From: Methylocapsa sp. D3K7
GTDB taxonomy: Bacteria; Pseudomonadota; Alphaproteobacteria; Rhizobiales; Beijerinckiaceae
Assembly (NCBI RefSeq): GCF_029855125.1
Contig: NZ_CP123229.1
Span: 2,170,001 to 2,234,000, forward strand
DNA: 64,000 nucleotides
Direction of reading: 5' to 3'
The translations under genes were made by a program, and so were the position numbers. The notes below the pieces were generated by a model that was not told where the DNA came from, made no database searches, and saw only the letters and a list, made by a program, of their open reading frames with translations. Positions 17,598 to 28,806 of the stretch are shown piece after piece. The stretch's first letter is position 1, and each line of letters opens with the position of its first letter.

Positions 17598-19637
17598 ATG
17601 ATCGATCCATTTGCGATTGTCCGGGCTGTCGGCACCTTCGGTGCGGCGATTGTCGTCGGTTCCGGGATTTTAATTTGGTACACCCGCGATGCGCTCGTGC
17701 CGGCGGGCGGCTCCATTTGGCGCCGCCGTGTGGTGTTGTCGGTTTTGGCGGCCGCTTTGGTCAGCGCCGCCGCGACGGTAGCGGGGGTGATCGGCGCCGC
17801 CACCGCCGCCGCTGAAATCGGCACCTTTTCCGTCAGTGGCACGCTCATTGGGACGTTTCTTCTTCGCACGGGCGTTGGGCGTATCACGATCGTCGAGATT
17901 GTCTTCGCTGCCGCGGCTTGCGTGCCCGCCATCATCGCCTGGCTGACCCTAAAAAATACCAAGGTTTCGGATGCGGCTCTTTTGTCCGCGGCGCTGATTG
18001 CTGCCGCCGGTCTTGCCACCGTGCCTTTTGCTAGCCATCCGACCACCCTAGACCAGCGGCTCATCGGCGTTGGCGCGGCCATCGCGCACCGCTGGGCGTT
18101 GAGCGTCTGGCTCGGCGGGCTGCCGGCGCTGCTCTTGTTGATCGGCGCTGGACCAGTCCCGGACGACACGCGGCGGGTGGCCGCTCTCGTCCTGCGCCGG
18201 TTTTCATGGCTCGCCACAATTGCGATGACCGTCATTCTGGTGAGCGGGAGTTTGTTGACCTGGTTCCTCGTCCGCAATTTTTCAAGCGCGATCGGCACGG
18301 ACTACGGGCGCCTGCTCCTTCTCAAGCTGACTTTGCTCGGCGGCGTCCTTTTCATTGCCAGCGGCTTGCAGCGCTCTCTCCTGCCACTGCTGGAATCAAG
18401 GCCGAGCGATCCGGTGTTCCGCGACTACGCCAACCGGGTCAAGATCGAGACGGGCCTTGCCATCTTCATCGTTGTCATCGCGTCCCAAATGGCGGGAATG
18501 GCGCCGCCCGAGCACGAAAATATTTTCTGGCCGCTGCCATTCCGTTTTTCCTTCGCGGCGACATGGGCCATTCCATGGGTTCCGGCGCGGTTTATTGGCG
18601 GTGGTGCCTTAGTTTTGCTTGGCCTCACAGTGCTCGCCGTCAGTTTTTTGCCAGCGCTCAGGCCGTCCTGGTTCCGGTTCGCGCGGAATGTCTCGCTGGG
18701 CGCGGCGGCTATCGCTTTGCTCGCTGGCAGCGGGCTCGCTTTCCCGGCGATCTCGGTGCAGGCCTATCCTGATACCTATCTGACAACCGACATTCCCTAT
18801 TCGGTGACGTCGATCGCCGCCGGTCTCAAGCATTATGAAGACAATTGCACCGGCTGCCATGGCGTCAGCGGCCATGGTGATGGTCCCGCGGCGGCAAGCA
18901 TTCCGATAAAGCCGGCCGATCTTTCGGCGCCGCACACAGCCTTGCATACGGCTGGCGATCTCTATTGGTGGATCACGCATGGGATCACCGGGTCCGCCAT
19001 GCCAGCCTTCGCCGACGTGCTGACCAATGATGATCGCTGGGACATCATCAATTTTCTCGGCGCCTTCGCGGTTGGCTATCAGGCACGTGTCATCGAACCC
19101 CGGATCCAGCCCGGCCAGCACTGGCTGGGACCGCCGGATTTCCAAATTACCGATGAAAACGGCACCACCAGCCTGCTCAGTGACTATCAACGCAAATCGG
19201 CACTTCTCGTGGTACTGTTTACTTGCGAAAAAGAAACTCTGGCGCAAGATACTGCGCGGCTTGAGCAGTTGCTGGCGGCGCGCGAGAAGCTAGCCAATCT
19301 CGGTGCGAAAATCGTCCTGGTGGCGCCAGGCCCCGCCTGCGAACCTTTGCGTGGCCTCGCCGCCGGCAAAATACTGATCGCGGACCGGGATACCGCCGAC
19401 GTCGCCGCGACTCTCGGCCTATTCACTCGTAGCTTTCACAACCGCCAGCAAAATGTGGTCCGTGTGCCGGAGATGCACGCGGAATTCTTGATCGATCGCT
19501 CAGGCTATATTCGCGCCCGCTGGCTGCCGGTAGAAGACGATCTCTGGAGCGATCCCGCCTTCATCGAAACCCAGCTCGAAATGCTCTCGCGCGAGCCTCC
19601 GGCGCCGCCACCTCCGGATGTTCACTCACAGCACTAG
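17598..19637 (+). CDS. CopD – cytochrome c – redoxin-like fusion
   Basis: A 679-residue three-part protein. Residues 1–400 are polytopic with CopD features (HRWALSVWLGGLPALLLL; RLLLLKLTLLGGVLFIASGLQ in part). A c-type haem domain follows with CTGCH (about 416–420) and the distal Met in GSAMPAF. The C-terminal ~170 residues resemble a thioredoxin/peroxiredoxin-like fold (PDFQITDENGTTSLLSDYQ...LVVLF) but lack a CxxC. CopD alone is usually about 300 residues, so this is a fusion linking copper handling to a periplasmic electron carrier. It is cotranscribed with copC. Confidence 0.85.
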   Translation: MIDPFAIVRAVGTFGAAIVVGSGILIWYTRDALVPAGGSIWRRRVVLSVLAAALVSAAATVAGVIGAATAAAEIGTFSVSGTLIGTFLLRTGVGRITIVEIVFAAAACVPAIIAWLTLKNTKVSDAALLSAALIAAAGLATVPFASHPTTLDQRLIGVGAAIAHRWALSVWLGGLPALLLLIGAGPVPDDTRRVAALVLRRFSWLATIAMTVILVSGSLLTWFLVRNFSSAIGTDYGRLLLLKLTLLGGVLFIASGLQRSLLPLLESRPSDPVFRDYANRVKIETGLAIFIVVIASQMAGMAPPEHENIFWPLPFRFSFAATWAIPWVPARFIGGGALVLLGLTVLAVSFLPALRPSWFRFARNVSLGAAAIALLAGSGLAFPAISVQAYPDTYLTTDIPYSVTSIAAGLKHYEDNCTGCHGVSGHGDGPAAASIPIKPADLSAPHTALHTAGDLYWWITHGITGSAMPAFADVLTNDDRWDIINFLGAFAVGYQARVIEPRIQPGQHWLGPPDFQITDENGTTSLLSDYQRKSALLVVLFTCEKETLAQDTARLEQLLAAREKLANLGAKIVLVAPGPACEPLRGLAAGKILIADRDTADVAATLGLFTRSFHNRQQNVVRVPEMHAEFLIDRSGYIRARWLPVEDDLWSDPAFIETQLEMLSREPPAPPPPDVHSQH

Positions 19638-19654
19638 CAGCGGCGGGTGGTTCT

Positions 19655-20650
19655 TTATAGCATCGCAGGCAACACCCGGTCGGGAGGCCGGTGGTTGTCC
19701 ATGAACGTCCGGATGTTGATGATGACCTTGTCACCCATGTCGATGCGGCCCTCCGCCGTTGCCGAACCCATGTGCGGCAGCAACGTGACCTTGCCGGCGT
19801 CGGCCAACCTGACAAGCTTTTGCGAGACCGCCGGCTCATGCTCGAAAACGTCGAGCCCCGCACCTGCCAGTTCGTCCGTCTCAAGCATGCGGGTGAGGGC
19901 TGTCTCGTCGATGATTTCGCCGCGTGCCGTATTGACGAGGATCGCGTCCGGGCGAAGATATTTTAACCGCCGCGCCGACAGCAAGTGATAGGTGGCGGGC
20001 GTATGGGGGCAATTGACCGAAACAATATCCATCCGGGCGAGCATCTGATCGAGCGATTCCCAATAGGTCGCATTGAGTGTTTCCTCAACCTGCGTGGCAA
20101 CCGGACGCCGGTTGTGATAGTGGATCTGCAGGCCGAAGGACTTGGCGCGCTGGGCAAGCGCCTGACCTATGCGGCCCATGCCCACGATGCCAAGCCGCTT
20201 GCCGCTGATTCGGCGGCCAAGCATCCAAGTCGGTGCCCAGCCGGCCCACTCCCCTGCGGGGATTATTTTTGCCCCTTCGACGATTCGCCGTGCCACGGCA
20301 AGGATCAGCGCCATCGTCATATCGGCCGTATCCTCAGTCAGGACGCCCGGTGTATTGGTGACGGTGATCCCCTTTGCCATGGCAGCGGTCACGTCGATAT
20401 TGTCGACTCCATTGCCAAAATTAGCGATGAGTTTCATCTGCGGCCCGGCGATCTCGATGAGCTCGGCATCGATCCTGTCGGTCACAGTGGGAACAATGAC
20501 CTCAGCAACGCGGAGGGCTTCGGCGAGGGCACCGCGCGGCATCGGCTTGTCATCGATGTTAAGCCGGGTATCGAAGAGCTCGCACATGCGGGTTTCGATG
20601 ACGCCAGGCAGTTTGCGGGTCACGATGACGAGCGGCTTTTTCCGGCTCAT
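19655..20650 (-). CDS. D-2-hydroxyacid dehydrogenase (glyoxylate/hydroxypyruvate reductase-like)
   Basis: A 331-residue NAD(P)-dependent D-isomer 2-hydroxyacid dehydrogenase. The dinucleotide motif GMGRIG is at 157–162. The catalytic set is visible: Arg in NTARGE (about 243), Glu in FEHEP (about 272) and His in LPHMGSA (about 293). Similarity is greatest to glyoxylate/hydroxypyruvate (D-glycerate) reductases, which would fit glyoxylate metabolism with the isocitrate lyase in this window. AAGGATATGAAG precedes the ATG. The substrate is not proven by sequence. Confidence 0.88.
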   Translation of the reverse strand: MSRKKPLVIVTRKLPGVIETRMCELFDTRLNIDDKPMPRGALAEALRVAEVIVPTVTDRIDAELIEIAGPQMKLIANFGNGVDNIDVTAAMAKGITVTNTPGVLTEDTADMTMALILAVARRIVEGAKIIPAGEWAGWAPTWMLGRRISGKRLGIVGMGRIGQALAQRAKSFGLQIHYHNRRPVATQVEETLNATYWESLDQMLARMDIVSVNCPHTPATYHLLSARRLKYLRPDAILVNTARGEIIDETALTRMLETDELAGAGLDVFEHEPAVSQKLVRLADAGKVTLLPHMGSATAEGRIDMGDKVIINIRTFMDNHRPPDRVLPAML

Positions 20651-20939
20651 TCTTCATATCCTTCAGACTCACTGGATGCCATGAAAAAAAAATTCCGGAG
20701 CCCCCGAATTGACCCATTTCCCTTGCTGCGGAGCGGCCTGCCAAAAGTCTAATCGCGGCTCCTTGGCAGGCTGCTCTTCACCTAGCGTTAACGGTGAGGC
20801 GGCACAGAAGAAGCAAGAATTTGTTTTACATCGCATCGCCCGGCCTCTGTAACAGATGGCAGTCCAAAGACAAGAATGCCTGCGGCGGCTGATGCGCATT
20901 GATACCGGCCATGATAGAGTTTGCGGCGCCGCAACAGGA

Positions 20940-21482
20940 ATGAACCCTCGGACGATGAGCAAAAATGTTTCGCGCCGTTTCAGACTTGTCATCGCGGTTG
21001 TTTTTTTCGCTTGGAGCGGCGGCGAATGTGCGCTTGCCGAGCAAAAAGGGTCGGCGAGCGGCTTACCCATTCCGCGTTATGTGAGCCTCAAATCAGATCG
21101 CGTGAACCTGCGCGAAGGCCCCTCCAAGGACCATCGGACAACCTGGGTCTTTCAGAGAGCGGGACTGCCGGTCGAGATTACTGGGGAGTTTGAAATTTGG
21201 CGGAAAGTCCGCGATTCGGAGGGAGCGGAAGGCTGGGTCCTTCATTCGCTTCTGTCCGGGCGGCGCACAGTCCTCGTCGCGCCATGGAAAAAGGGCGTTA
21301 ATTCGATCCTCTTTAATAAAGCGAGCAACAAGGCGGCGCCGGTCGCCAAGCTGCAACCCAATGTGATCGCGAGCGTCCGCGGCTGTGATGGCACCTGGTG
21401 CCGCATCACAGGCGAAGGCTTCGATGGCTATATCAGCCAGTCGGATCTGTGGGGGGTCTATCCTAACGAAAAGATTGAGTAG
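20940..21482 (+). CDS. exported SH3-domain protein
   Basis: A 180-residue exported protein: signal sequence about residues 10–30 (LVIAVVFFAWSGGECALA), then two bacterial SH3 repeats, the first around VSLKSDRVNLREGPSKDHRT with WRKVRDSEGAEGWVLHSLLS and the second ending CDGTWCRITGEGFDGYISQS. Such SH3 proteins are usually periplasmic and bind cell wall or proteins. ATG 20940 follows ACAGGA; 20955 is an alternative. It is divergent from the hydroxyacid dehydrogenase with 289 bp between. Confidence 0.85.
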   Translation: MNPRTMSKNVSRRFRLVIAVVFFAWSGGECALAEQKGSASGLPIPRYVSLKSDRVNLREGPSKDHRTTWVFQRAGLPVEITGEFEIWRKVRDSEGAEGWVLHSLLSGRRTVLVAPWKKGVNSILFNKASNKAAPVAKLQPNVIASVRGCDGTWCRITGEGFDGYISQSDLWGVYPNEKIE

Positions 21483-21848
21483 CGCCTCCCCGTTCCCGGG
21501 ATCGCTTCCGTTTGCCCCGCACCGCCCGAGTTTGTCCAAACGGGCTTTGATCCCTCCCCGGGGGCAGTCCAGCAATGGCTGCTTGCCTTGCAGCTTTGCT
21601 TATGAATTTCAAGCCCAGGTGCCAGATCAGGGAACGGAATTGCCATTGTCGCGTTCTTCCCAGGCGGAACCAAGAGGGTGAGCGAGAGTACGCCCCCTGT
21701 AAAGGCCACAAACATAGCAAAGCCAATGCCTGAATCTCAGGCGAAATACCTTTACCAGGACTGGAATCTGGGAGGTTCCCTAAGTTTTTGACCAACCAAT
21801 ACAATTTTACCCGGAGTGACAATTGTCCAAGCCGATCATGGAGCTACA

Positions 21849-22133
21849 ATGACAACAGAGACATTGCAACGCGAGGTCCGGTCGTCGGCAGAGCTTCAAG
21901 ATGTTTGCCTGCGGACCTTAAAGCAATGCCCAGGATTTGAGCGGGTCGATACAATATTAATCCAACCCCGCGAAAATGCGGAAGGCGCAGCAAATTGGAC
22001 CGTGGCGGCGGTCAGGCCGCGAGTCGACAACCGGTCTTTGCGCGGGGCCCGTGAGATGATCAGTTTTCTACAGAAAACCTATGAATTACACCCCGAGGAT
22101 GCACTGAATCGAAACTGCAAACGCCGCGCTTAG
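21849..22133 (+). CDS. small hypothetical protein
   Basis: A 94-residue soluble protein. ATG 21849 is preceded by GGAGCTACA; the frame also extends to a GTG at 21816. The middle reads like a compact alpha/beta fold (RTLKQCPGFERVDTILIQP ... NWTVAAVRPRVDNRSLRGAR). A Cys pair (CLRTLKQC) is seen. It is not recognised; similar small proteins are common in Rhizobiales. The context gives no clue. Confidence 0.6.
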   Translation: MTTETLQREVRSSAELQDVCLRTLKQCPGFERVDTILIQPRENAEGAANWTVAAVRPRVDNRSLRGAREMISFLQKTYELHPEDALNRNCKRRA

Positions 22134-22694
22134 CCTAGAGAACAATCCCAACAATCTAGAGGATAATCCTAATAATAAAGCCGGCGATTTATTGCCACCA
22201 AGCGGGGATTCCCAGCTGGAAACCCCCTCGAAGCAAATAAGCTCAAACAAGAACGAACAAGAATAGATCGCCGCCAAACAACTGCGCGCGGGCGGGCGCT
22301 GTTTACTCTTCAGTAACCTTGTTTTTCTATAATCTTGCCGTGGATCGATCGAGGCCCCACGCGGCCGGTTTCTGTGTGGGGCGTTCATCCGCGCGAATAT
22401 GACGCGGCTAATCTCATTTATTTCAAAATGTAAACGAGTGTTGATGGTTGCCCCCATCTTCTTGCAGCAGATCTGGCCGCCGTGGCTAGCGCAACCTTGG
22501 ATTTGGGCTTATCCGGTTGAAGATGCCGGCAATACTGCGGGCACCCCGAGTGTCTTCCTGTCCCATCCAAACGAGGATCGAACGAGAAACGCTCGAAATC
22601 ATAGAGTTGGAGCGTGCCGGACAGGCAGAGGCCAAACGCCTGTCTGGGTACATGCTCTAGGTCTCCATTGCCTTGGCAAAAAGGAGCCCCTGTT
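22134..22694. other. 561-bp intergenic region with hairpins and a REP-like repeat
   Basis: No convincing gene. It holds a TATAAT (22328–22333), then a 7-bp hairpin GCCCCAC/GTGGGGC (22354–22382), which together could mark a small RNA, though no good -35 box is seen. Near 22588–22620 there is an inverted repeat, ACGCTC...GAGCGT, separated by ATCATAGAGTTG, and at 22650–22660 the word ACATGCTCTAG. Both resemble a dispersed repeat family; ACATGCTCTAG recurs at 47321–47331. Confidence 0.4.
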
Positions 22695-23678
22695 TTGATC
22701 AACGCGCATGTACTGGGGACGGGCGGCTACGCTCCAAAGCGGGTTTTGACAAACCAGGATCTCGCGGAGATGGTCGATACGACCGACGCGTGGATCACTG
22801 GCCGCACCGGCATCAAGCAGCGGCGGATCGCAGCGGAGGGCGAAGTCACCTCGGATATGGCGGTGATCGCGGCGCGCCATGCGCTGGCGATGGCGGGAAC
22901 GGCGGCCGAGGATCTCGATATGATCATCGTCGCCACGGTCTCGGCCGACATGCCGCTGCCGTCTTGCGCCGTCATCCTTCAAGCCAAGCTTGGCGCCCGC
23001 CGGGCGTTTGCTTTTGATGTCTCGGCGGCATGCGCCGGTTCGCTGTACGGATTGAACATTGCCGCGCAATTCATCAAAACGGGGCAGGCGCGGCGTGTGC
23101 TCGTCATCGGCGCCGAACTGTTGAGCCGCCTCGTCGATTGGAGCGACCGCAACACATGTGTTTTGTTCGGTGACGGGGCAGGCGCGATGGTGGTTGGACC
23201 ATCGCCTGGGCCCGAGGCCGGCATCCTCTCGATGCATCTTCATTCGGACGGCACCGCCGCCGGGATTCTGACGATCCGGGGCGGCGGCAGTCAATATCCG
23301 CAATCCGAGGACGTGCTTGCCCGGAAGATGGACAAGATTACGATGAACGGGCGGGAAATATACAAATTCGCGGTCCGCGTATTGCCCGAAGTCATCCTCG
23401 AAGCGCTCGAGGCGAACGGCCTTGAGGTCACCGACATCGACCATATCGTCCCCCATCAAGCCAATGCCCGGATTGTCGAATCGGTTCTGGGAAGGCTCGG
23501 CATCCCGATCGAGAAATGCTGGCTCAACCTCGACCGCTATGGCAATACGTCAAGCGCTTCGCTGCCGATCTCCCTCGACGAAGCCAATCGGGCAGGCCGT
23601 CTGAAAAAAGGCGATCTCATCGCAATGATGGCAATCGGAGCCGGCATGACCTGGGGCAGCGCCTTGATGCGCTGGTAA
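22695..23678 (+). CDS. fabH: 3-oxoacyl-ACP synthase III (FabH-like)
   Basis: A 327-residue beta-ketoacyl-ACP synthase III, which condenses an acyl-CoA with malonyl-ACP to start fatty-acid synthesis. The catalytic triad is visible: Cys113 in SAACAGSLYGL, His in VPHQANARIV (about 253) and Asn in YGNTSSASLP (about 283). The start is taken as TTG 22695 because AAGGAG lies 8 nt before and the chain then begins INAHVLGTGGYAPKR as in the family. It is not beside plsX, unlike the usual fabH, so it may be a second copy with another acyl specificity. Confidence 0.9.
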   Translation: MINAHVLGTGGYAPKRVLTNQDLAEMVDTTDAWITGRTGIKQRRIAAEGEVTSDMAVIAARHALAMAGTAAEDLDMIIVATVSADMPLPSCAVILQAKLGARRAFAFDVSAACAGSLYGLNIAAQFIKTGQARRVLVIGAELLSRLVDWSDRNTCVLFGDGAGAMVVGPSPGPEAGILSMHLHSDGTAAGILTIRGGGSQYPQSEDVLARKMDKITMNGREIYKFAVRVLPEVILEALEANGLEVTDIDHIVPHQANARIVESVLGRLGIPIEKCWLNLDRYGNTSSASLPISLDEANRAGRLKKGDLIAMMAIGAGMTWGSALMRW

Positions 23679-23767
23679 CGCGCGGACTGACAGTCCACGC
23701 CATCCTTTCATCCGGGACCCTACTTTCACGCGGACCTTGGCCTGGCGGTCCTTTGGAAAGCGCGGGT

Positions 23768-24634
23768 TTATTGGGCGACGATAACCTTGCTGGCGGCGGC
23801 GACGACGGCTTTCTTGAACGCCCCCTCGATGGTCACCACGAAATTATAATGGGACTTGGAGAACGGCGCCGAACGGAACGGCTTGTTGCTGCGCCAACCG
23901 ACTAGGATCGCGCCGATGGCGAGTTTGTTCGGCGTCATCAGCAGCGCGCCGCCGGAGGCGCCGTCTCCTGTTTCGCAATCGAACGAAAACTCCCGGGTTC
24001 CTTCCGCGCCGACCGACAATTGGTCGTGCATGGCGCATTTTTCCATCGACAATTTGCGCCCCTCGCCCCAATCAATATGGCCGCGTGCGACAAATTCGAC
24101 AGGCGAATTGGGAGCCGCCGGATCAGCCAGACTAAAAGGCGTTGCACCTTCAACCGGATGGGTCAGCTTGGCGACCGCCCAGTCATGAACCGCGGCGATT
24201 GCGTAAGGGTCCTTGCTTCCAGCAACGATTGAGCTGAGATCGATCGGGACACGCAGGTCCTTGCCGTGGATTTCCACCGAGAAGAAACAGGTCTTCGCGC
24301 GGGGTGCACCTTTTTCATCGAAAAACACATGCGCCGCGGTGGTAATCACATCAGAGGCGAGCGTCAGCTGACCGGCGCCATGCGCGTCGCCGCACTCAAC
24401 AAGCCCTGAGCCCGCGAATCGAGCGCGAAGATCGGCCGGGTTCAACTTCTCTCCGGCCGCGAATTCTTCGACGCCGCGCCGGCTATTTCGGCCAAAAACC
24501 ACAACCGGAACGATTTGGGAGGGTGCCACCTCTGGCAAACCATGCGAGAAAACCGGACCAGCGGATACCTGAAGGGACGTTCCAAAAAGGAAGACGCAAA
24601 CAGCGGCGGCGTGCTTTCCACCCTTTTGAGGCAT
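23768..24634 (-). CDS. exported trypsin-like serine protease
   Basis: A 288-residue protein with an N-terminal signal sequence (about 1–26, ending VSA/GP) and a chymotrypsin-fold domain. The catalytic triad is clear: His102 in TTAAHVF, Asp151 in HDWAVAKL and Ser227 in GDGASGGALL. Cysteine pairs (81, 116, 200, 220) may form disulfides. It is therefore probably an active periplasmic or secreted protease; the substrate is unknown. No PDZ domain, so it is not DegP-like. Confidence 0.85.
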   Translation of the reverse strand: MPQKGGKHAAAVCVFLFGTSLQVSAGPVFSHGLPEVAPSQIVPVVVFGRNSRRGVEEFAAGEKLNPADLRARFAGSGLVECGDAHGAGQLTLASDVITTAAHVFFDEKGAPRAKTCFFSVEIHGKDLRVPIDLSSIVAGSKDPYAIAAVHDWAVAKLTHPVEGATPFSLADPAAPNSPVEFVARGHIDWGEGRKLSMEKCAMHDQLSVGAEGTREFSFDCETGDGASGGALLMTPNKLAIGAILVGWRSNKPFRSAPFSKSHYNFVVTIEGAFKKAVVAAASKVIVAQ

Positions 24635-24927
24635 CGGTTTTCTCCTATCGGACGGGCAGGGGATTAGCTTAGATCGCCCTGCGGTCGTTAATCAAGCTGG
24701 ACCGGTATCGTATTTTGCCAATGCGAAAACAAAAAGGCAGGATCCGGGCGAATATGGTTCTGGGTGAATCGTCAGTCCTTTGTGTCATTTACGGCACACC
24801 CCCACGCCCAGAATCAGGGCAGAAGAAGCCTAGCTGCCGATCCTGTTGCGAGGCTCGCGCGGCGCGCCGGGCTTGCGTTTTCCGGCATAATTAAGACAAA
24901 ATGCCGCGCGCACTCGTAGCGCGTTAA

Positions 24928-26148
24928 ATGTCCAATGTGCCGGGCCCCTCAACGCCAGGCCTTGTCCGGGGCCGGGCTGGCGTGACTCTTCTCGATCAGT
25001 ATAAAGATGATGTCGCCGCCGGTCTTATCGAGCGGGACGCCTGTCAGGAAGAGGTGGCGCATCAGCTGGACAGCCTGCGGCTCGCGCTCGCGGACGGCGC
25101 GGCGCGGACACAAGGCGTTCTTGGCTGGCTCACCGGTTCGGGGCGCAAACCGGCACCGGTGCGCGGTCTTTACATCTGGGGCGATGCCGGACGCGGCAAG
25201 ACGATGCTGATGGATTTGTTTTTCGACGGGACTCCCGTCGAGCGCAAATCCCGCATGCATTTTCATGCGTTCATGGCGAGTGTCCATGCCTTCATCCACG
25301 AGTGGCGCCAGTACCGGCACAAGAGTTCCGTCAAAGGCGACGACCCGGTCGCGGCGGTGGCGGATTCCATCGCGCAAAAATCGTGGCTCCTATGTTTTGA
25401 CGAGTTCAGCGTCACCGACATCACCGATGCGATGATTCTCGGCCGCCTTTTCGCGGCTCTGTTCGATCGTGGCGTGGTGATCGTCGCGACCTCCAATGTG
25501 CGGCCGGACCTGCTCTATCAGGACGGTCTCAACCGTGCGCTTTTTGTGCCCTTCATTCAGATGATCGAAGAGCGGATGCAAATTGTCCACCTCGATGCCC
25601 GCCACGACTTCCGGCTGCAAAAACTAAGGGAGCACAACGTTTATTTCGTGCCCGCGGATGCAAGCGCGGCGGCGGCGCTGACCGCCGCGTTTCAGCGGCT
25701 CACCGGTAAGCCGCGCGGTGCGCCAATAACCCTCGACGTGCTTGGCCATGCGGTCCATGTGCCACAGGCATGCGCCAATGTGGCGCGCTTTGCCTTCGAC
25801 GATCTCTGCCGGCTGCCGCTCGGCCCCGCCGATTTCCTGGCTCTCGCGCGCCGTTTTCATACCGTGGTTGTCGATGCCATCCCGGTTATTGGCGCGGACC
25901 GGCGCGACGAAGCCAAGCGGTTTATCACGCTGATCGACACTTTCTATGACATGCATGTCAAGCTTCTTGCGTCCGCCGATGCGGAACCGGCGGAACTTTA
26001 CCTGGGGACCGGCGGCTTTGTGGCGTTCGAATTCAAGCGAACCGTTTCGCGTCTTATCGAAATGCGCTCAATGGAGTATCTCGCCCTGCCGCAAGGCGCG
26101 GTGACATCCGTGGGCTCCGGCAATACCAGCGGCCTCGTGGAAACCTAA
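24928..26148 (+). CDS. zapE: cell division protein ZapE (AFG1-like ATPase)
   Basis: A 406-residue AFG1/ZapE ATPase. Walker A GDAGRGKT is at 85–92 and the Walker B region WLLCFDEFSVTDITDA at about 151–166, followed by TSNVRPDLLYQDGLNR, all typical. ZapE destabilises FtsZ rings in enterobacteria and AFG1 acts in mitochondrial protein quality control. Gene order zapE–mdh–suc is conserved in Alphaproteobacteria, supporting the call. No strong ribosome-binding site is seen before ATG 24928. Confidence 0.92.
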   Translation: MSNVPGPSTPGLVRGRAGVTLLDQYKDDVAAGLIERDACQEEVAHQLDSLRLALADGAARTQGVLGWLTGSGRKPAPVRGLYIWGDAGRGKTMLMDLFFDGTPVERKSRMHFHAFMASVHAFIHEWRQYRHKSSVKGDDPVAAVADSIAQKSWLLCFDEFSVTDITDAMILGRLFAALFDRGVVIVATSNVRPDLLYQDGLNRALFVPFIQMIEERMQIVHLDARHDFRLQKLREHNVYFVPADASAAAALTAAFQRLTGKPRGAPITLDVLGHAVHVPQACANVARFAFDDLCRLPLGPADFLALARRFHTVVVDAIPVIGADRRDEAKRFITLIDTFYDMHVKLLASADAEPAELYLGTGGFVAFEFKRTVSRLIEMRSMEYLALPQGAVTSVGSGNTSGLVET

Positions 26149-26309
26149 AGTCATCCCAGACGCAAAACGGCTTTTCCCCAAGCCGAAAAAAAACAACATG
26201 CTCCATCGCGCCGCCGGGACCGGTTTTTGCTTAAGCTCCAGAAGAATGGCGCCGGGGTTGCATAAATCCCCGGCTTCCCGCAGACATCATGCCAGTCGTC
26301 ACCTGATAA

Positions 26310-27302
<993 letters not shown>

Positions 27303-27605
27303 CCATTCCCGGCCAAGCTCAAGCGCCTGATGCTTCCACTGTTTCCGGCTTAGCGGCCCCCTGGCAGCGGAAAAAATTCCCTAAAAGGCGGCGGTCCCTT
27401 ATGCGTAAAAGAAAAGTTCATACGGCTCTGTTAGCGATGGGTTCTGTCTCAATGGGCGCGAGACACTCCGGCGGCACTCCCGCCACACGGCCATTTTCCT
27501 GTGCCTCCTCTCTTGCCGTCTTCCTTGAAAACCGTGTTGAACTGGCGTGAAACCTGCTTCCTTAACCGTTAACCTCCAAGGGACCTGCCGGAAAAAGAGA
27601 CGGCC
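27303..27605. other. intergenic region between mdh and sucC
   Basis: 303 bp without a convincing gene. A small frame beginning at 27401 (MRKRKVHTALL) has no good ribosome-binding site and no domain. No clear intrinsic terminator was found, so mdh may be read through into sucCD or a promoter may lie here. Confidence 0.4.
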
Positions 27606-28802
27606 ATGAATATTCACGAGTATCAGGCAAAAGCGGTCCTCAAGGAGTTCGGTGTCCCGGTTTCGCGCGGAATAGCGGTGTTGCGCACGGTCGATGCCGT
27701 CACGGCGGCCGAGGAGCTGGGCGGTCCGGTCTGGGTCGTGAAGTCGCAAATCCACGCGGGCGGCCGCGGCAAGGGCAAGTTCAAGGAGCCGGAGGCTGGT
27801 TCCCAAGGAGGGGTGCGGCTCGCCAAATCGGTGGCCGAGGTTGAGACCTATGTGGGTCAAATGCTCGGGCGCACCCTCGTGACCGTGCAAACCGGCCCCG
27901 TGGGCAAGCAGGTCAACCGGATCTACCTTGAGGAAGGCGCCACAATTCTTAAGGAATTCTATCTGTCCTTGCTCGTCGACCGGACTGCGAGCCGGGTTGC
28001 TTTCGTTGTTTCGACCGAAGGCGGCATGGACATCGAACAGGTGGCGCACCAGACCCCGGAACGGATCACAAGCTTCACGGTCGATCCGGCAACGGGGATC
28101 ATGCCGCACCACGGCCGCACCGTCGCCAAGGCCCTCGCCCTTTCCGGCGATCTCGCCAAACAGGCTGGAAAACTTGCCACGCAGCTCTATACGGCCTTTG
28201 TCGCCAAGGACATGGCGCTGCTCGAAATCAATCCGCTGATCGTCTCGTCGGAAGGGCGCCTCAAATGCCTCGATGCGAAAATGTCGTTCGATTCAAGCGC
28301 CCTTTACCGGCATCCCGAAATCGCCGCCTTGCGCGACGAAAGCGAGGAGGACGCACGGGAAATCGAAGCCTCGAAGCATGACCTCAACTATATCGCGCTC
28401 AACGGCACCATCGGCTGCATGGTGAATGGCGCCGGTCTTGCCATGGCGACAATGGACATCATCAAGCTCTATGGCGCCGAACCGGCGAATTTCCTCGATG
28501 TCGGTGGCAGCGCCACCAAGGATCGCGTCGCGGAAGCCTTCAAGATCATCACCGCCGATCCCCAAGTCAAAGGCATTCTCGTCAATATTTTCGGCGGCAT
28601 CATGAAATGCGACGTGATCGCCGAAGGGGTCGTCGCGGCGGTCAAGGAAACCGGTCTCGAAGTGCCGCTCGTCGTGCGGCTCGAAGGCACCAATGTCGAT
28701 CTCGGCAAGACCATCATCGCGCAATCGGGCTTGAACGTCATCCCTGCCGACGATCTCGACGATGCGGCGCTGAAAATCGTTGCCGCGGCGGGGAAGGCCT
28801 AA
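27606..28802 (+). CDS. sucC: succinyl-CoA synthetase beta subunit
   Basis: A 398-residue ADP-forming succinate–CoA ligase beta chain. The N-terminal [20 protein letters not shown], the ATP-grasp lid [13 protein letters not shown] (about 54–66) and the C-terminal [16 protein letters not shown] are hallmarks. It pairs with SucD encoded 4 nt downstream to make the TCA enzyme that converts succinyl-CoA to succinate with nucleotide triphosphate formation. Confidence 0.98.
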   Translation: MNIHEYQAKAVLKEFGVPVSRGIAVLRTVDAVTAAEELGGPVWVVKSQIHAGGRGKGKFKEPEAGSQGGVRLAKSVAEVETYVGQMLGRTLVTVQTGPVGKQVNRIYLEEGATILKEFYLSLLVDRTASRVAFVVSTEGGMDIEQVAHQTPERITSFTVDPATGIMPHHGRTVAKALALSGDLAKQAGKLATQLYTAFVAKDMALLEINPLIVSSEGRLKCLDAKMSFDSSALYRHPEIAALRDESEEDAREIEASKHDLNYIALNGTIGCMVNGAGLAMATMDIIKLYGAEPANFLDVGGSATKDRVAEAFKIITADPQVKGILVNIFGGIMKCDVIAEGVVAAVKETGLEVPLVVRLEGTNVDLGKTIIAQSGLNVIPADDLDDAALKIVAAAGKA

Positions 28803-28806
28803 CATC

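Noticed and set aside
22399..22698. Plus-strand frame of 99 codons before fabH
   Set aside because: It runs into the fabH start, has no Shine–Dalgarno sequence, and covers REP-like palindromes.
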